Source: Prorocentrum cordatum (taxonomy: Eukaryota > Sar > Dinophyceae > Prorocentrales > Prorocentraceae). From it: 64,000 bases of DNA. Made by a program: the position numbers and the translations under genes. The notes beneath the pieces were generated by a model that had not been told where the DNA came from, ran no database searches, and was given only the letters and a program-made list of their open reading frames with translations. The stretch spans positions 117,040 through 181,039 of the forward strand of contig CAUYUJ010003447.1 of assembly GCA_963575745.1 (NCBI GenBank), in the 5' to 3' direction. Of this stretch, positions 33,007-44,544 are shown piece after piece (position 1 is the first letter of the stretch; the number at the start of each line of letters is the position of its first letter).

Positions 33007-33194
33007 TTCTGTCGGGCCTGCCCCCCTACAGGGGGATTTTCAATGTCTTCTTATGCCCCAAAAATGCCCCCAAAAGGTCAACCAAACTCCCAAAATAGTC
33101 CCCAGACCATTTTTGGACTATTTTCTGTTATTTTTAGAGTATTGTTTTTGTTGCTCTTCGAAAAACCCCCTGTAGGGGGACAGGCCCGACTGAA
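33007..33194. mobile_element. Family A inverted-repeat element, copy 2, perfect 8-bp target-site duplication
   Basis: Left end TTCTGTCGGGCCTGCCCCCC; right end CAGGCCCGACTGAA. CTCCAGGG flanks both sides exactly (32999-33006 and 33195-33202). Inverted repeats run about 38 bases, including CCCCCTACAGGGGG. AT-rich, non-coding interior with TAGTCCCCAGACC. Confidence 0.92.
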
Positions 33195-33202
33195 CTCCAG
33201 GG

Positions 33203-33528
33203 CCCTGTCTGCTTCCGGCCCTTGGCGTGGCCCCCGGCCCCGAAGGTCCAGGCCTTTTCCTGCTCGTCGTCCCCCGTCGTCTGCGCCCCTCCTTCAGAGA
33301 AGGACGGGCTACTGCTACCGATGCCCGTGCCTCGTTTTCCGCTATCTGGGTCGCTTGGGAGGCCCTCGTCGCCATTGCTGGAGTCGCCCTGGAAGAATTC
33401 TGGCCAGGGCGCACCCCAGGAGAGCGTGGGGAGCCGCAGTACTGGAGACGTTTGGCTTCCCCAGTCCCCCGTCGTCTGCGCTTCCCCTCCTCCCTGCGTT
33501 TTCAGTCATCCCGCCTGCGTCTTGGGTA
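33203..33528. other. No gene recognised
   Basis: GC-rich spacer with CCCCCGTCGTCTGCGC occurring twice (about 33271 and 33465). No motif seen. Confidence 0.4.
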
Positions 33529-33690
33529 CAGCGCCGGTTTTAATACATGCTCCGCGTGCGGATCATGTACTAAGATAAAGGGATTTAGTATCAAAATCAA
33601 TGATGAATTCATGCATTGATTTATTAGTAAATTAATCATGTGTCAGAACATCCAAAGTATTAAAGAATCCTATGTATTGAAACCTGCCCT
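33529..33690. mobile_element. Family E AT-rich inverted-repeat element, copy 2
   Basis: CAGCGCCGGTTTTAATACAT on the left, TATGTATTGAAACCTGCCCTG on the right. The CTCCGCGTGCGGATCATGTA hairpin is conserved with 24731-24892. Confidence 0.75.
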
Positions 33691-33903
33691 GCAGCACGAC
33701 GTCGGCGGTCGGCCGTCGGCGGAGGAGGGGCCTCTCGTGCCTGCCGGCGGGCGCCGCGGAGGGCCCGCCATCTGGCAGGCCGCCGTCTGCCGAGGGTTCG
33801 CTCACGCGGCTCTGCATGGGGGTCCCCGCCTCTTGCACTCGTGTCCTGGAGTCGAATAATAATAATAATACTTGCGCTCGTGCCTTGGAGCCGAAGAGTA
33901 AGA

Positions 33904-34079
33904 CAGTCAAACACCCGAATAAGGACGCGCGGCTTTGCTCAGGGTGCCCTTGCTCTTCCTTGCTCTTCCCTGTTCGTGCGTCCCTGAGGTCGTCGTCGTC
34001 CGCCGCCTCAAACATCCCAACTTCGGCTTCCAAGGGTCTTGCGTCCTTACCGCGCGTCCTCATTAGGGTTTTTGATTGT
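33904..34079. mobile_element. Family F inverted-repeat element, copy 2
   Basis: CAGTCAAACACCCGAATAAG on the left and TTAGGGTTTTTGATTG on the right. The interior matches 4042-4217 (CTTCGGCTTCCAAGGG and CTTGCTCTTCC). Confidence 0.78.
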
Positions 34080-34093
34080 GACGATTACAGAAA

Positions 34094-34236
34094 TCAACTT
34101 TCGGAGATCCACGCGGATTCCTTGGATGGGCGCTGAGCCCGGCAGGCGGCGCCTCCAGCGCAGACCCTGGGGCGCTGCGCGCGCCAGAAAGGGGGGTCCA
34201 TTGCTGATCCAACCAATCCGCGCGTACCTCTTGTCG
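34094..34236. mobile_element. Family H foldback element, copy 5
   Basis: CAACTTTCGGAGATCCACGC with GGATTCCTTGGATGGGCGCT on the left; CCAATCCGCGCGTACCTC on the right. Confidence 0.65.
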
Positions 34237-34463
34237 CAGCATCGACACATGTGTGGGGCGAGTGATTCCAGGACGGTGCTCGGAGCGAGCATCAGTCGTA
34301 ATGGCGCGGGCGCAGTCAGTACGAGCCCTGCGCATTACCGAAGGACACGGGTGAGCGACGAAGGAGAAAAATGCTGATACTGCGCGGACGTCAGCTGCCC
34401 GCGTAAGGCTGCGCGTATGCGCCCTCGTCGCCAGTGTGGTCGCTATGTCTCCGGGCCTCCCAG

Positions 34464-34590
34464 ATAGGGTGATCGGAAGATCGCGCCGCATCGCCGATGC
34501 ATCGCATATGCGGCTCGGTGTGGAGTGCGCTTTTCTCCACGCCGACGTCGCCGATGCAACGGCGATGCGGCGCGATCCGCCGACCCCATC
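34464..34590. mobile_element. Family O inverted-repeat element, copy 2
   Basis: AGGGTGATCGGAAGATCGCG CCGCATCGCC on the left; GGCGATGCGGCGCGATCCGC on the right. Confidence 0.68.
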
Positions 34591-35580
34591 TACGTACATC
34601 GACCCCGTCCGGGACCCTTCTCATGCCACCTCGCGTAAGACCCGTTTCTGGTCGTCGCCGCTCAGCTGAGGATGGCGGTTGGGAGGCCGCAGTGGCCGGA
34701 CGTTTCCGTCCCTGGCGACCCTGGGGGGAAGCTCGGCAGGCCGTCGCCGGCCTGCAGGGCGGAGTGCCCCGGATGCCATGAGGTCCCAGGCGGGGAGGCA
34801 GCCGCATCCTTACCAGCCGGCACCACGACCCTGCCGCCTGTGGTTGGCATCGCCCTATCTCGATTCACCACCCACCAAACCACCCCCACCCAACCCAAAG
34901 GCTACACTTTGCCCTCCATTTCCAGTTAAGGGGGGGGGTCGGGGAGCACCGCAGGGACACATGGAACCCGTACCCCCCCCCAACCCGAAATTCGGTTCAA
35001 ATTCGGGTCTTCGGGTTGGGTTGGGGTGGTCTGGTAGGTAGCCATCGATGGCGATCGTGAGGATTACCTCAGTTTCCGAAGGCGCATCCCTAAGGCCGCC
35101 ATCGCCTTTGGGCTTGTCAATCTCAGGGACGAGGATGCGTTCGAGGATGGTGGCATCCACACTTGTCTGGGAAGCGCAGACACGGGTGACGGCCGGGTGG
35201 ATATTGTTGGCGGGCCCCGCTTCCATGCGAAATCGGCGCGCTTTGTCGCCAGATGAGGCGGCACTGCCGCCATGTGGGCGACGCGCAAAAACGGGGCCGT
35301 CTGCGCCGACACTGGCGCATAAGCTGCTCGCGTAAGGTTGCGTGTGCGCGCCCTTGTTTCCAATGCGGCATGCCGCGCTGGCGGCCCGCGCAAGCCGCGG
35401 TGCAAGTTCGCTATGTCATCTCGCGCGAGACCCGTTTTCGATCGTCGTTCACGTGCGCGGGGGTGCTTGCCCCGAGCCGGATCCCCGGATCCCCCAGGGA
35501 GGGAGCGCGTGCGCCCGACCCCGGGGCGCGGGGCTGTCCTTGGGACCCCAGCGGGCGGCGGACTCCCGAGGCTGGGACTT
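34591..35580. other. No gene recognised; diverged family D copy near 35045-35150
   Basis: AAGGCGCATCCCTAAGG and TTGTCAATCTCAGGGA at 35078-35135 match the family D interior. CAACCCGAAATTCGG with CGGGTTGGG forms a small inverted repeat near 34981-35025. Nothing else recognised. Confidence 0.45.
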
Positions 35581-35581
35581 C

Positions 35582-35705
35582 TTTGTTTATTTGTGTATGT
35601 ACATATGTGTATATGTATATGAATATGTATATGTATATATGTATCTATGTATATATGTGTATATATATATATATATATGCATATATGTGTATGTATATAA
35701 CTACA
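35582..35705. repeat. TATG / TATA microsatellite
   Basis: TATGTATA-type AT-rich repeat. Similar short tracts at 37859-37925, 40297-40555, 41845-41880 and 46850-47050. Confidence 0.95.
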
Positions 35706-35894
35706 CACACTCTGCCCCCCTCCCCTCGGCCCCTTCTTGGTCTCGGCCTGAGTTGCGGCGGCAGGCCTGTTCGCGCTAGGTAATTTAGGACCTCGCGCGG
35801 CCTGCTTGGACCTTGACACGCCGTCGGCGCGCTCGCCTGCGGCTGGCTACAAAGAACGATATATACACTCGCTACTCACTCCGGGCTTCTCATC

Positions 35895-37612
35895 AACATG
35901 ATGGACCCACGAACCCGGAAAGGGATATAGACATGTGGAGCATGGACACGTTTTCACGATACCCAACTGGGCAACACCTCACGAAACATCCCACGAGACA
36001 CTTCACGAAACATCCCACGAGACACCCCACGAAACATTCCACGAGACACCTCACGAAACATTCCACGAGACACCCCGCGAAACATTCCACGAGACACCCC
36101 ACGAAACATTCCACGACGACAGGCAACCACTCAACCAAGGCGGTGTGGTCGTGCTGGGGAGTGGTCGTGCTGGGGTGTGGTCGTGCTGGGGGGTGGTCGT
36201 GCTGGGGGGTGGTCGTGCTGGGGGTGGTCGTGCTGGGGGGTGGTCGTGCTGGGGCGTGGTCGTGCTGGGGCGTGGTCGTGCTGGGGCGTGGTCGTGCTGG
36301 GGCGTGGTCGTGCTGGGGTGTGGTCGTGCTGTGGTGAGGTCGTGCTGGGGCGTGGTCGTGCTGGGGCGTGGTCGTGCTGGGGCGTGGTCGTGCTGGGGTG
36401 TGGTCGTGCTGTGGTGAGGTCGTGCTGGGGTGTGGTCGTGCTGGGGTGTGGTCTTGCTGGGGTGGGGTCGTGCTGGGGTGGGGTCCTGCTGGGGTGTGGT
36501 CGTGCTGGGGTGTGGTCGTGCTGGGGTGGGGTCGTGCTTGGGTGGGGTCGTGCTGGGGTGTGGTCGTTCTGGGGTGTGGTCGTGCTGGGGTGTGGTCGTG
36601 CTAGGGTGGGGTCGTGCTGGGGTGGGGTCGTGCTGGGGTGTGGTCGTGCTGGGGTGTGGTCGTGCTGGGGTGTGGTCGTGCTGGGGCGTGGTCGTGCTGG
36701 GGTGGGGTCGTGCTGGGGTGGGGTCGTGCTGGGGTGTGGTCGTGCTGGGGTGGTCCGCACCATGTGATTTATCGATCGGGTCGTGCTGGGGTGTGGTCGT
36801 GCTGGTGCTGGGGTGTGGTCGTGCTGGGGTGTGGTCGTGCTGGGGTGTGGTCGTGCTGGGGGTGGTCGTGCTGGGGTGTGGTCGTGCTGGGGGGTGGTCG
36901 TGCTGGGGGGGTGGTCGTGCTGGGGGGTGGTCGTGCTGGGGCGTGGTCGTGCTGGGGCGTGGTCGTGCTGGGGCGTGGTCGTGCTGGGGTGTGGTCGTGC
37001 TGTGGTGAGGTCGTGCTGGGGTGTGGTCGTGCTGGGGTGTGGTCTTGCTGGGGCGTGCTCGTGCTGCGGTCGGGTCGTGCTGGGGTGTGGTCGTGCTGGG
37101 GTATGGTCGTGCTGGGGTGGGGTCGTGCTGGGGTGGGGTCGTGCTGGGGTCTGCTGTCGTGCTGGGGTGTGGTCGTGCTGGGGTATGGTCGTGCTAGGGT
37201 GGGGTCGTGCATTTCGCTCGAGACATCCTGCCAAAATTCCAGGAAATCGTACAAAAACAAACGAATTAGTCGAGACATCATCGAAATTCCTTCGCGCGGG
37301 GCGCTTTTCCGCGTCGCGGTCGGCTCTGCAAAACCAGCGTTTCGCTTGAGACATCCTCAGCAAATTCTGAAAACAAGCGTTTCGCTCGAGACATCCCCAA
37401 CTCTGCAAAACCAGCGTTTCGCTCGAGACATCCTCAACAAATTCTGAAAAACAAGCGTTTCGCTCGAGACATCCTCAAATTTTAATTCGCCGGCCTCCTT
37501 CGACCTCGATATTTATCAGGGAAAAAATTCGCCGGCCTCCTTCAAGTTGGCACCGGGGGACAGGTTTACCAACTAAAAGAGAACCCTGGGCTCGAGCCCT
37601 TTCCGGGAAAAA
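35895..37612. mobile_element. Composite family M element, copy 2, filled with minisatellites
   Basis: Left end AACATGATGGACCCACGAAC CCGGAAAGGG. Then come 24-bp units CACGAAACATTCCACGAGAC ACCC (35984-36115), about 70 units of the 15-bp GTGGTCGTGCTGGGG (36140-37210), GTTTCGCTCGAGACATCCTC repeats, a duplicated AATTCGCCGGCCTCCTT segment and the right end CTAAAAGAGAACCCTGGGCT CGAGCCCTTTCCGGG. Because 15 is a multiple of three, long open frames cross the array; they are not genes. Confidence 0.75.
36140..37210. repeat. 15-bp minisatellite GTGGTCGTGCTGGGG, about 70 units
   Basis: Variation is mainly T, C, G or A in the last positions. Broken once by CCGCACCATGTGATTTATCG near 36757-36777. The same unit fills copy 3. 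Confidence 0.95.
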
Positions 37613-37951
37613 GGGGGGTGGGTCCCCCCCCAACGGGGTCAACTTCGCCTCGTCCTCACGCCGCGACGGCGGTCGGGGGGGTGGGTACCCGCCTCATCCT
37701 CACGGCTTCTTATCAATGGGTGGGTGGGTACCCGCCTCGTCCTCACGCTGCGACGGGGGTCGGAGCGCCTTCGGCGCGCGGTGGCTGCCAGGGACGGGGG
37801 TCGATGTGGGGGCTGTCGGCGAGGGCGACACCCCCCGACGTTTACCAAGCAACTTTGAGCATGTATGTGTATATATGTACACAGGTTTGGATATATATAT
37901 ATATATGTATATGTATGTATGTATAGACTGCAGCCGCAGGGCATTACATAA

Positions 37952-39438
37952 CATGATGGACCCACGAACCCGGAAAGGGATATAGACATGCGCAGCATGG
38001 TCACGTTTTCACGATACCCAACTGGGCGACATCTCACAAAACATCCCACGAGACACCCCGCGAAACATCCCACGAGACACCTCGCGAAACATTCCACGAG
38101 ACACCTCGCGAAACGTTCCACGAGACACCCCGCGAAACATTCCACGAGACACCCCACGAAACATTCCACGAGACACCCCACGAAACATTCCACGAGACAC
38201 CCCACGAAACATTCCACGGGGGTGCGACTGGGTGTGGTCGTGCTGGGGTGTGGTCGTGCTGGGGTGTGGTCGTGCTGGTCGTGCTGGGGGTGGTCGTGCT
38301 GGGGCGTGGTGCGTGGGGGCGTGGTCGTGCTGGGGTGTGGTCGTGCTGTGGTGAGGTCGTGCTGGGGTGTGGTCGTGCTGGGGGTGGTCGTGCTGGGGGG
38401 TGGTCGTGCTGGGGGGGTGGTCGTGCTGGGAGGTGGTGCTGGGGAGTGCGTGGGGCGTGGTCGTGCTGGGGCGTGATCGTGCTGGGGAGTGGTCGTGCTG
38501 TGGTGAGGTCGTGCTGGAGTGTGGTCGTGCTGGGGTGTGGTCTTGCTGGGGTGGGGCCGTGCTGGGGTGGGGTCGTGCTGGGGTGGGGTCCTGCTGGGGT
38601 GTGGTCGTGCTGGGGTGTGGTCGTGCTGGGGTGGGGTCGTGCTTGGGTGGGGTCGTGCTGGGGTGTGGTCGTTCTGGGGTGTGATCGTGCTGGGGTGTGG
38701 TCGTGCTAGGGTGGGGTCGTGCTGGGGTGGGGTCGTGCTGGGGTGTGGTCGTGCTGGGGTGTGGTCGTGCTGGGGTGTGGTCGTGCTGGGGGGTGGTCGT
38801 GCTGGGGGGTGGTCGTGCTGGGGGGGTGGTCGTGCTGGGAGGTGGTCGTGCTGGGGAGTGGTCGTGCTGGGGCGTGGTCGTGCTGGGGCGTGGTCGTGCT
38901 GGGGCGTGCTGGGGCGTGGTCGTGCTGGGGCGTGGTCGTGCTGGGGTGTGGTCGTGCTGGGGGTGTGGTCGTGCTGGGGTGTGGGTCGTGCTGGGGTGGG
39001 GTCGTGCTGGGGTGTGGTCGTGCTGGGGGTGTGGTCGTGCTAGGGTGGGGTCGTGCTGGGGTGGGGTCGTGCTGGGTGTGGTCGTGCGTGCTGGGGTGGT
39101 CGTGCGTGCTGGGGAGTGGTCGTGCTGGGGGGTGGTCGTGCTGGGGGGGTGGTCGTGCTGGGAGGTGGTCCTCAGAATTCAGGTCCCCAGGAGAGGACAA
39201 TCTATAACACAAAACAAGCGTTTCGCTCGAGACATCCTCACCATTTTCTGAAAAACAAGCGTTTCGCTCGAGACATCCTCAAATTTTAATTCGCCGGCAA
39301 TTCGCCGGCCTCCTTCGACCTCGTTATTTATCAGGGAAAAAATTCGCCGGCAATTCGCCGGCCTCCTTCAAGCAGGCACCGGGGGATTAAGTTTACAAAC
39401 TAAAAGAGAACCCTGGGCCCACGCCCTTTCCGGGAAAA
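37952..39438. mobile_element. Composite family M element, copy 3
   Basis: Same plan as copy 2: left end at 37952, eight 24-bp CACGAAACATTCCACGAGAC ACCC units (38030-38218), about 63 units of GTGGTCGTGCTGGGG (38223-39172), GTTTCGCTCGAGACATCCTC repeats and the right end CTAAAAGAGAACCCTGGGCC. Separated from copy 2 by about 340 bp. Confidence 0.75.
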
Positions 39439-39444
39439 AAACCG

Positions 39445-39720
39445 TTACACCGATAAACCGCATCGGTCGATCGGTTGTTCGGTTTATCGGCCCATACATC
39501 GATAGCATTATATTGGTGTATTCGTTGGTAATCCGATAAGCCCGTAAATCGATAAGCCCGACCCTCGCCAGCGTGTCGGGATCTCAGCGCAGTAAGGTTT
39601 TAGCGGTCTATCGGTTTATCGGTGTATCATTGAGTTTCTCGGATGAGCGATTTATTGGATTATCGGCGCGAGTATATGTTTATCGGTTTATTTGCTAATC
39701 GGTGTGGGGCTGGAGTAGTA
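39445..39720. repeat. TTATCGG / CCGATAA-rich tract
   Basis: At least ten TATCGG or CCGATA words in both orientations at irregular spacing in lower-GC DNA. No fixed unit. Confidence 0.75.
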
Positions 39721-39734
39721 GTTTGAGTGGTATT

Positions 39735-40110
39735 GTTTCGAAACTTGCCTGAGGACTATTGGGGAATATTGTGGCACCAAAAGGAATGTCGAGGAATCTT
39801 GTTTTAGAACCCTTGGAATCCGTAGGAGCGCTGATGCATTCCAAATGAATCCTTCAGAAAACCTTACGCATCCCCAGGAACAGTCGAGGATATTGGGGAA
39901 CCCCTAGGAAACCTCAGGAATCCGATGGAATCCTGTAGACCATACAAGGAATCCTGCAGACTCCTGAAAAAGCTGCGGACAACCCGAAGAATTTTTCATA
40001 ACCCTGAGGAATGATGAAGAACCCGTTGGACCCTCGAATAATTCCGGTGCGTCCAGTAGAACCCTGAATCGTACTGCAGGAACCGTGCAACATCCTGCAC
40101 ACTCCCTGGA
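39735..40110. repeat. Degenerate GGAATCCT-type tract
   Basis: Irregular 10-16 base units around AGGAATCC, GAAACC and CTGCAG-A words. Probably an old, decayed tandem repeat related in style to 27505-27610. Confidence 0.6.
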
Positions 40111-40559
40111 TAATCTTGAAGATTCCCATTACCAGCGAATGCTAGTACACTAGCGCATGCCAGTACTAGCGAATAGCAATCACACTCCGATTGCCTCTCC
40201 TATCATTCCTCTTCTATCTACTAGTAGAATGGTGTGGCGCTTGGATTGCCGGTTTATCCGTGCGGAGTTGCAGTAGAAGTCCGAGTTGTGACATACATGT
40301 AAATATGGGCATACATCGATTAGCATGTATACATATATGCATGTATGCATGAATGCATATGTGTACAAACATGTACGTAATGTGTCGATCTGAACATGGA
40401 TAGGTCCGTCTTTGGTACGAGTGCTACGCACGTGTGTGTACCATATACACATACGTATTTGTATACACGTGTGTGCATTATCTATATAGGTTTGTATACG
40501 TATACATATATATATATATATATGTTTATACATAACTATGTATGTACATATGGGTATCC

Positions 40560-41290
40560 CTCGTTCCGAGTTCCAGCCTGGAAAGCCTCGACAGCGTCCA
40601 GGCGATTGCCTTTTTCACCATCAGCCTCCCGAGAGAGACTGCAATCTCTCCTGGCGGGGCTGCGCGAGAGCTCGGGGAGCGGCGTGCACCGCATTCTTGG
40701 GCCGCAGCTCCTGGGAGGCTGAGCCAATGAGGGGCGAAGTCGGACAGTGTCGTCGGTCCTTGGGGTTCCCTCGCCCCCAGATGGATTGAACAGCTGCGCC
40801 TCGTCGAGGGCATTTCAGGGGCGCCCAGGTCGTCTCGAGCGGTCCCCAGAGAGCCGAGTTGTGACCCGAGAAGAGGCCAATTTTATTTCGGCGGGAGATA
40901 GGCCCAGGTGCGGATGCATCGACCCTACATCGCCCATCCGTCGCCGATAGGGCCATGCTCCGCTCAGCAACGCGCGGATTCGCTATCGGGGGCATACCGC
41001 CGAACTATCGGTATCGCTGATTCGGATTCGGGTTCGATGTTCACCCCCCTGAGCTGGTCCCCCCCCCCTATGGCTGTCCTCATTTCAAGGCTTCTGCTCC
41101 TGGGAGGCCGAGCCAAGCACAGGCCCTTGAGCCTCCTTGGTCGAGCTCCAGCCGAATCTGGCCTCTGCCTGGCCAACTCTGGAGCTCACTCCAGCTCGGT
41201 CGCGCCCTGATCTGGCGAATTCGAATTCGAGTCGTGCTCGAGGACGCTTCGCTTCCCAGGGGGGGTGCCACCTGTCGAAGCAGAGATGCA
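40560..41290. other. No gene recognised
   Basis: CTCCTGGGAGGC-GAGCCAA occurs twice (about 40710 and 41096). GCGGATTCGCTATCGGGGGC near 40974 is shared with 10477-10496, a small dispersed repeat. Confidence 0.45.
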
Positions 41291-41296
41291 CAACTG

Positions 41297-41424
41297 GACT
41301 TTGTTGGATGTCCGCGGGGGTTTCTTGGATCGGCGCTGGACCCTTCGATGACGCGCTGAGCGCGCCGGGGGCCGTGCTGGAGACGCCACCATGGCGGCCC
41401 ATCGCCAATCCAAGAACCCTGACC
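41297..41424. mobile_element. Family H foldback element, copy 6
   Basis: TTTCTTGGATCGGCGCTGGA on the left and CATCGCCAATCCAAGAA on the right around a GC-rich centre. Confidence 0.65.
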
Positions 41425-42660
41425 TTCCTGGAGGGCTAACAAGTAGCTCCAGGTGATGGGCCATCCCACCACCACTACCAAATGTACGACGGGGGAGAAG
41501 GGGGATGAGGAGGTCCTCCTCCTCATCCTCCTCCTCATCCTCCCTCTCCTACCTATGGTAGTGGTGGTGGTGGAATCGGGCACATCATCAGAACTTCGCC
41601 GTCTAGATTCCAGTCGAGGCTTTAAGCAGTCCAGATAGATAGGTATATAGGCACGGAGGGCTATGTTCTAGCACTGAGGACTGTCAGGAACATCCTCGAG
41701 GAGCTCGCCTGGGCAGAACGAGGTGCGGACTTGGGCGGCCTTGTTCTGAGGGCGAAGTCTAACTGTTTCCGAACAACCGATGCATGGGGCAGATCCAACA
41801 TTCTTTTCTCACTTTTTAGTCACCAGCGTTTGGGTGTTGCTACGTGTATATATATATATATACACATGTATACACAATCGGGGTGGATGCGTCTATACAT
41901 GACGCGGCCGTTGCATTCGGCGCAGTTCAAGGTCGGAGAAGCGGTAGATCCGTCGACTGTATTCAGTCACGTCGCATAGCACGGATGAGCAATTGTCCAA
42001 AGTTGCCTTTGCATCATTGCCCCTTCGGCCCATCCTTTGCGACTTTTGCTGGTCAAACCTGCTCGAAAACGCCAACATGGTCCTCCAAGGCTCTTGCATC
42101 CTTACCGCGAATCCTTATTATGCGACTTGACTGTGCATTCCTGCTTAGGAGCAGCGCCCACATTGTACTCCAAGGCCTGGGAGCGCGCGGTGCCGTCGGT
42201 CCGTCGCTCGCGTTGCCCCCCCCCCCGAGAGGTGGGCATGGGCGGCCTTCACGACGCCGAGTTTGTCGGCGGCCTCTACGACGCCGGCCGCTCGGGCGAG
42301 TGCTTCGGGTGTTGCTAGGAGTGCACCTGGCCCAACGTGCCCCGCAGCATTTCTAAGGAGGCTCCCACGGCCTCCAGAGCACGGCGTTTTCATTCTCTTC
42401 TACTCCGGCCTGGGTCAGGGGCCGTGGCTCGCAGGTCTGGAGTTGTACAGCATCACGCACCACGAAGAGAGTGATTGCAGCACTGTAGCAGGACCGTTCA
42501 GGGACGCATGCTGGAGGTGACCTACGTGTCCTCCTCAAAGCGAGTCCCGCGCGAACGGCCCCCCCCCCAAAAAAACAGACGAGGCCCAGGGGTCCCCAGG
42601 GGCTTCAAAATTGATCGAATAGTCTGGGGCACCGTGTGGGCTAGGGGCACCTGCGGCAAG
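41425..42660. other. No gene recognised; partial family F copy at 42047-42140
   Basis: The right half of family F (CCAAGGCTCTTGCATCCTTA CCGCG, ending GACTTGACTG) is clear; the left half is degenerate. Short open frames at 42145-42540 are unassigned. Confidence 0.45.
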
Positions 42661-42664
42661 TCCC

Positions 42665-42853
42665 GGGTGAAGTAAAGAAAGTTACCGACAGCAGTTCCTG
42701 TTCATTTTGAACGAGGTGCGGTGTCGGCGTCGCCGCGAACGTTTTGCCCGTTTGAGCCAGAAGGCCGCCTGCCCATCACGGTCGTCTCAACAACATCTGC
42801 TGTCGGGCATGGTGCCCGTTCGTTCCGTACGAGTCAAGGACGTCCAAAGGAGT
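42665..42853. mobile_element. Family I inverted-repeat element, copy 3 (diverged)
   Basis: CAGAAGGCCGCCTGCCCATC and CTGTCGGGCATGGTGCCCG match the family interior. The left terminus is degenerate; the right ends near AAGGACGTCC. Confidence 0.62.
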
Positions 42854-42964
42854 GCTGGGCGGTCGCCAGAGTGAAGTACAGAAGGATTGCAGGAGCTGAC
42901 AACCGGCACCCGTGCCTGCACCACCCCCAGATTTGTCTAGGCCTCCCAGGTGGGGTCCGAGCAG

Positions 42965-43096
42965 ACGGGGTCGGAGGACCGCGCCGCATCGCCGGTGCAT
43001 CGGCGATGCGGCTCGAGGTGGAGCCCGTCCTTCTCCACGCTGTCGGCGCCGGCGCGTCGTCGACGTCACCGATGCGGCGCGGTCCTCCGACCCCGT
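42965..43096. mobile_element. Family O inverted-repeat element, copy 3
   Basis: ACGGGGTCGGAGGACCGCGC CGCATCG on the left and GATGCGGCGCGGTCCTCCGA CCCCGT on the right are almost perfect inverted repeats of about 27 bases. Confidence 0.8.
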
Positions 43097-43252
43097 GGGC
43101 GCCGTCTATCAGGAGCGAAAGGAGGACGTACACGTACATGAGTCCACGCTGGTTTCGAGAGTTCGTATTGCGCGAATGTCCGTATCACGCGGCCGGTCTC
43201 GCGGGTCAAGGGGCCGTGCTCATGTACATAGCTGGGCGCGTACGTCCTGTGT

Positions 43253-43409
43253 TTACCAGCCTGGAGCATATCCCTATCCCTATGCTGGGCACCTCCTCAT
43301 CACGATGCCAATCTCAGGGATTCCCTTATTTTTGAGGGCGAATCCCTAAGATTGTCATCGCCTTTTGGCGTGTCAATCTTTGGGATAGGGATACGTTGGA
43401 GGCTGGTAA
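43253..43409. mobile_element. Family D foldback element, copy 3
   Basis: TTACCAGCCTGGAGCATATC at the left, GGATACGTTGGAGGCTGGTAA at the right. GATGCCAATCTCAGGGATTC and relatives occur three times in both orientations inside. About 90 percent identical by eye to 57487-57644. Confidence 0.8.
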
Positions 43410-43411
43410 TT

Positions 43412-44370
43412 TATGGGCTCCCTATAGTCCAGGAGGCCTCCGAGGTGTCGGGCCGGGCTTCCCGAGGGTCCATTGTGCGTGTGCGCGTGCTCGGGTGTGC
43501 GGGGCCCCGCCTCGGCCTTACGGGGGCCCCGCCCTCGGGGTGCGACGCGGCCCGCACCCCTGCGCATGCAGTGTAAAACGCAGCGCGTGAGTTACCTACC
43601 CCGCTTTCGCTTCCAGGCAAAACCACGTCATACCACGCGCCTCCCCGTCAAGCGGCCTGACCAGTACAGGCCGCAGCTTGGCATCGCTTGGTATCTCTTG
43701 GAGGCGAGGGTGGTCAAAAGCGAGGCAGGTTTGTTTGCCCCCCTACAATCGCAGCAGCCGACCGCGAGGCGCGGGGTACGGCCACCCTGCAGACGGCCGG
43801 CGGTTCCCGCCAATTTTCGAGAGCTGTGCTGCAGCTGCAGCCCTGAGGATTCTACCATGAAGCGCGCCATGGTCGACGACAGAGAAAAAGAGTCTGGGTT
43901 CCCAAAACGGACTGTCAAATCTCTCACAATCTTCGCCCAACCGACCCAAAGTGAAGGACCGCTTTGGGTGCTGAAGGGGCTCGTTGTGCCTCGTGTCGTG
44001 TCGTGGCCGTTCCTCCAGAGCACCCCTTGTGCCCCCGGGCTTTCTTCAGAAGCCAGGCGAGGGCTGGCAAGCCCGTGGCTGCTATAAAACGGAGCTCCGG
44101 GAATATTTGTCGTGCTCCTTCCGGGAAGCAGCCCGTGCACTATTCGGTGCGCTGGGCTTGATTCCGGGAGTACGGTGTATTCTCCCGGGGGGATCGTTTT
44201 AGCAGCCCTGGATGTGCCAGCCCTCGTCCAGCTTCCAGCGTTTGCTGGGCCGAAAGGGGGCTCTTCCCTTGTTTCAGTAGCGCTCCTTATTTCAGAAGCC
44301 TGACTGAGGAAATGACTCTGCGTGTTGTCCGCTCGTCAGGATCGGGGACCCGAGGAAGAGAACAGCTGCA
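43412..44370. other. No gene recognised; one unassigned 204-codon frame
   Basis: The plus-strand frame at 43473-44087 is fairly balanced in composition but matches no family I know, and the minus strand is open as well. No splice or SL signal seen. Confidence 0.3.
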
Positions 44371-44375
44371 GACGC

Positions 44376-44470
44376 ATATACACCGTCGGAGCTCCGCGCG
44401 GATCTCTTGGATCGGCGACGGCTCCCCCTCGCTGCGACTCCACTGCTGCCTCTGGCGCGCCGTCTGGGGG
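44376..44470. mobile_element. Family H foldback element, copy 7 (partial)
   Basis: CCGTCGGAGCTCCGCGCGGA TCTCTTGGATCGGCG marks the left arm. The right arm is not recovered. Confidence 0.55.
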
Positions 44471-44544
44471 CGGGCCCCGGAAGAAGTGATGCGGGAGCAC
44501 TCCCTGGAGCCCAGGGGCCAGGCGACGTGCCCCAGGGGCTACGC

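Noticed and set aside
36131-37408. 425-residue open frame (minus) and matching plus-strand frames
   Set aside because: They translate the 15-bp minisatellite; frames stay open because 15 is divisible by three.
36140-39172. Possible CRISPR-like arrays
   Set aside because: Repeats are contiguous with no unique spacers, no cas genes are present, and the DNA is eukaryotic.
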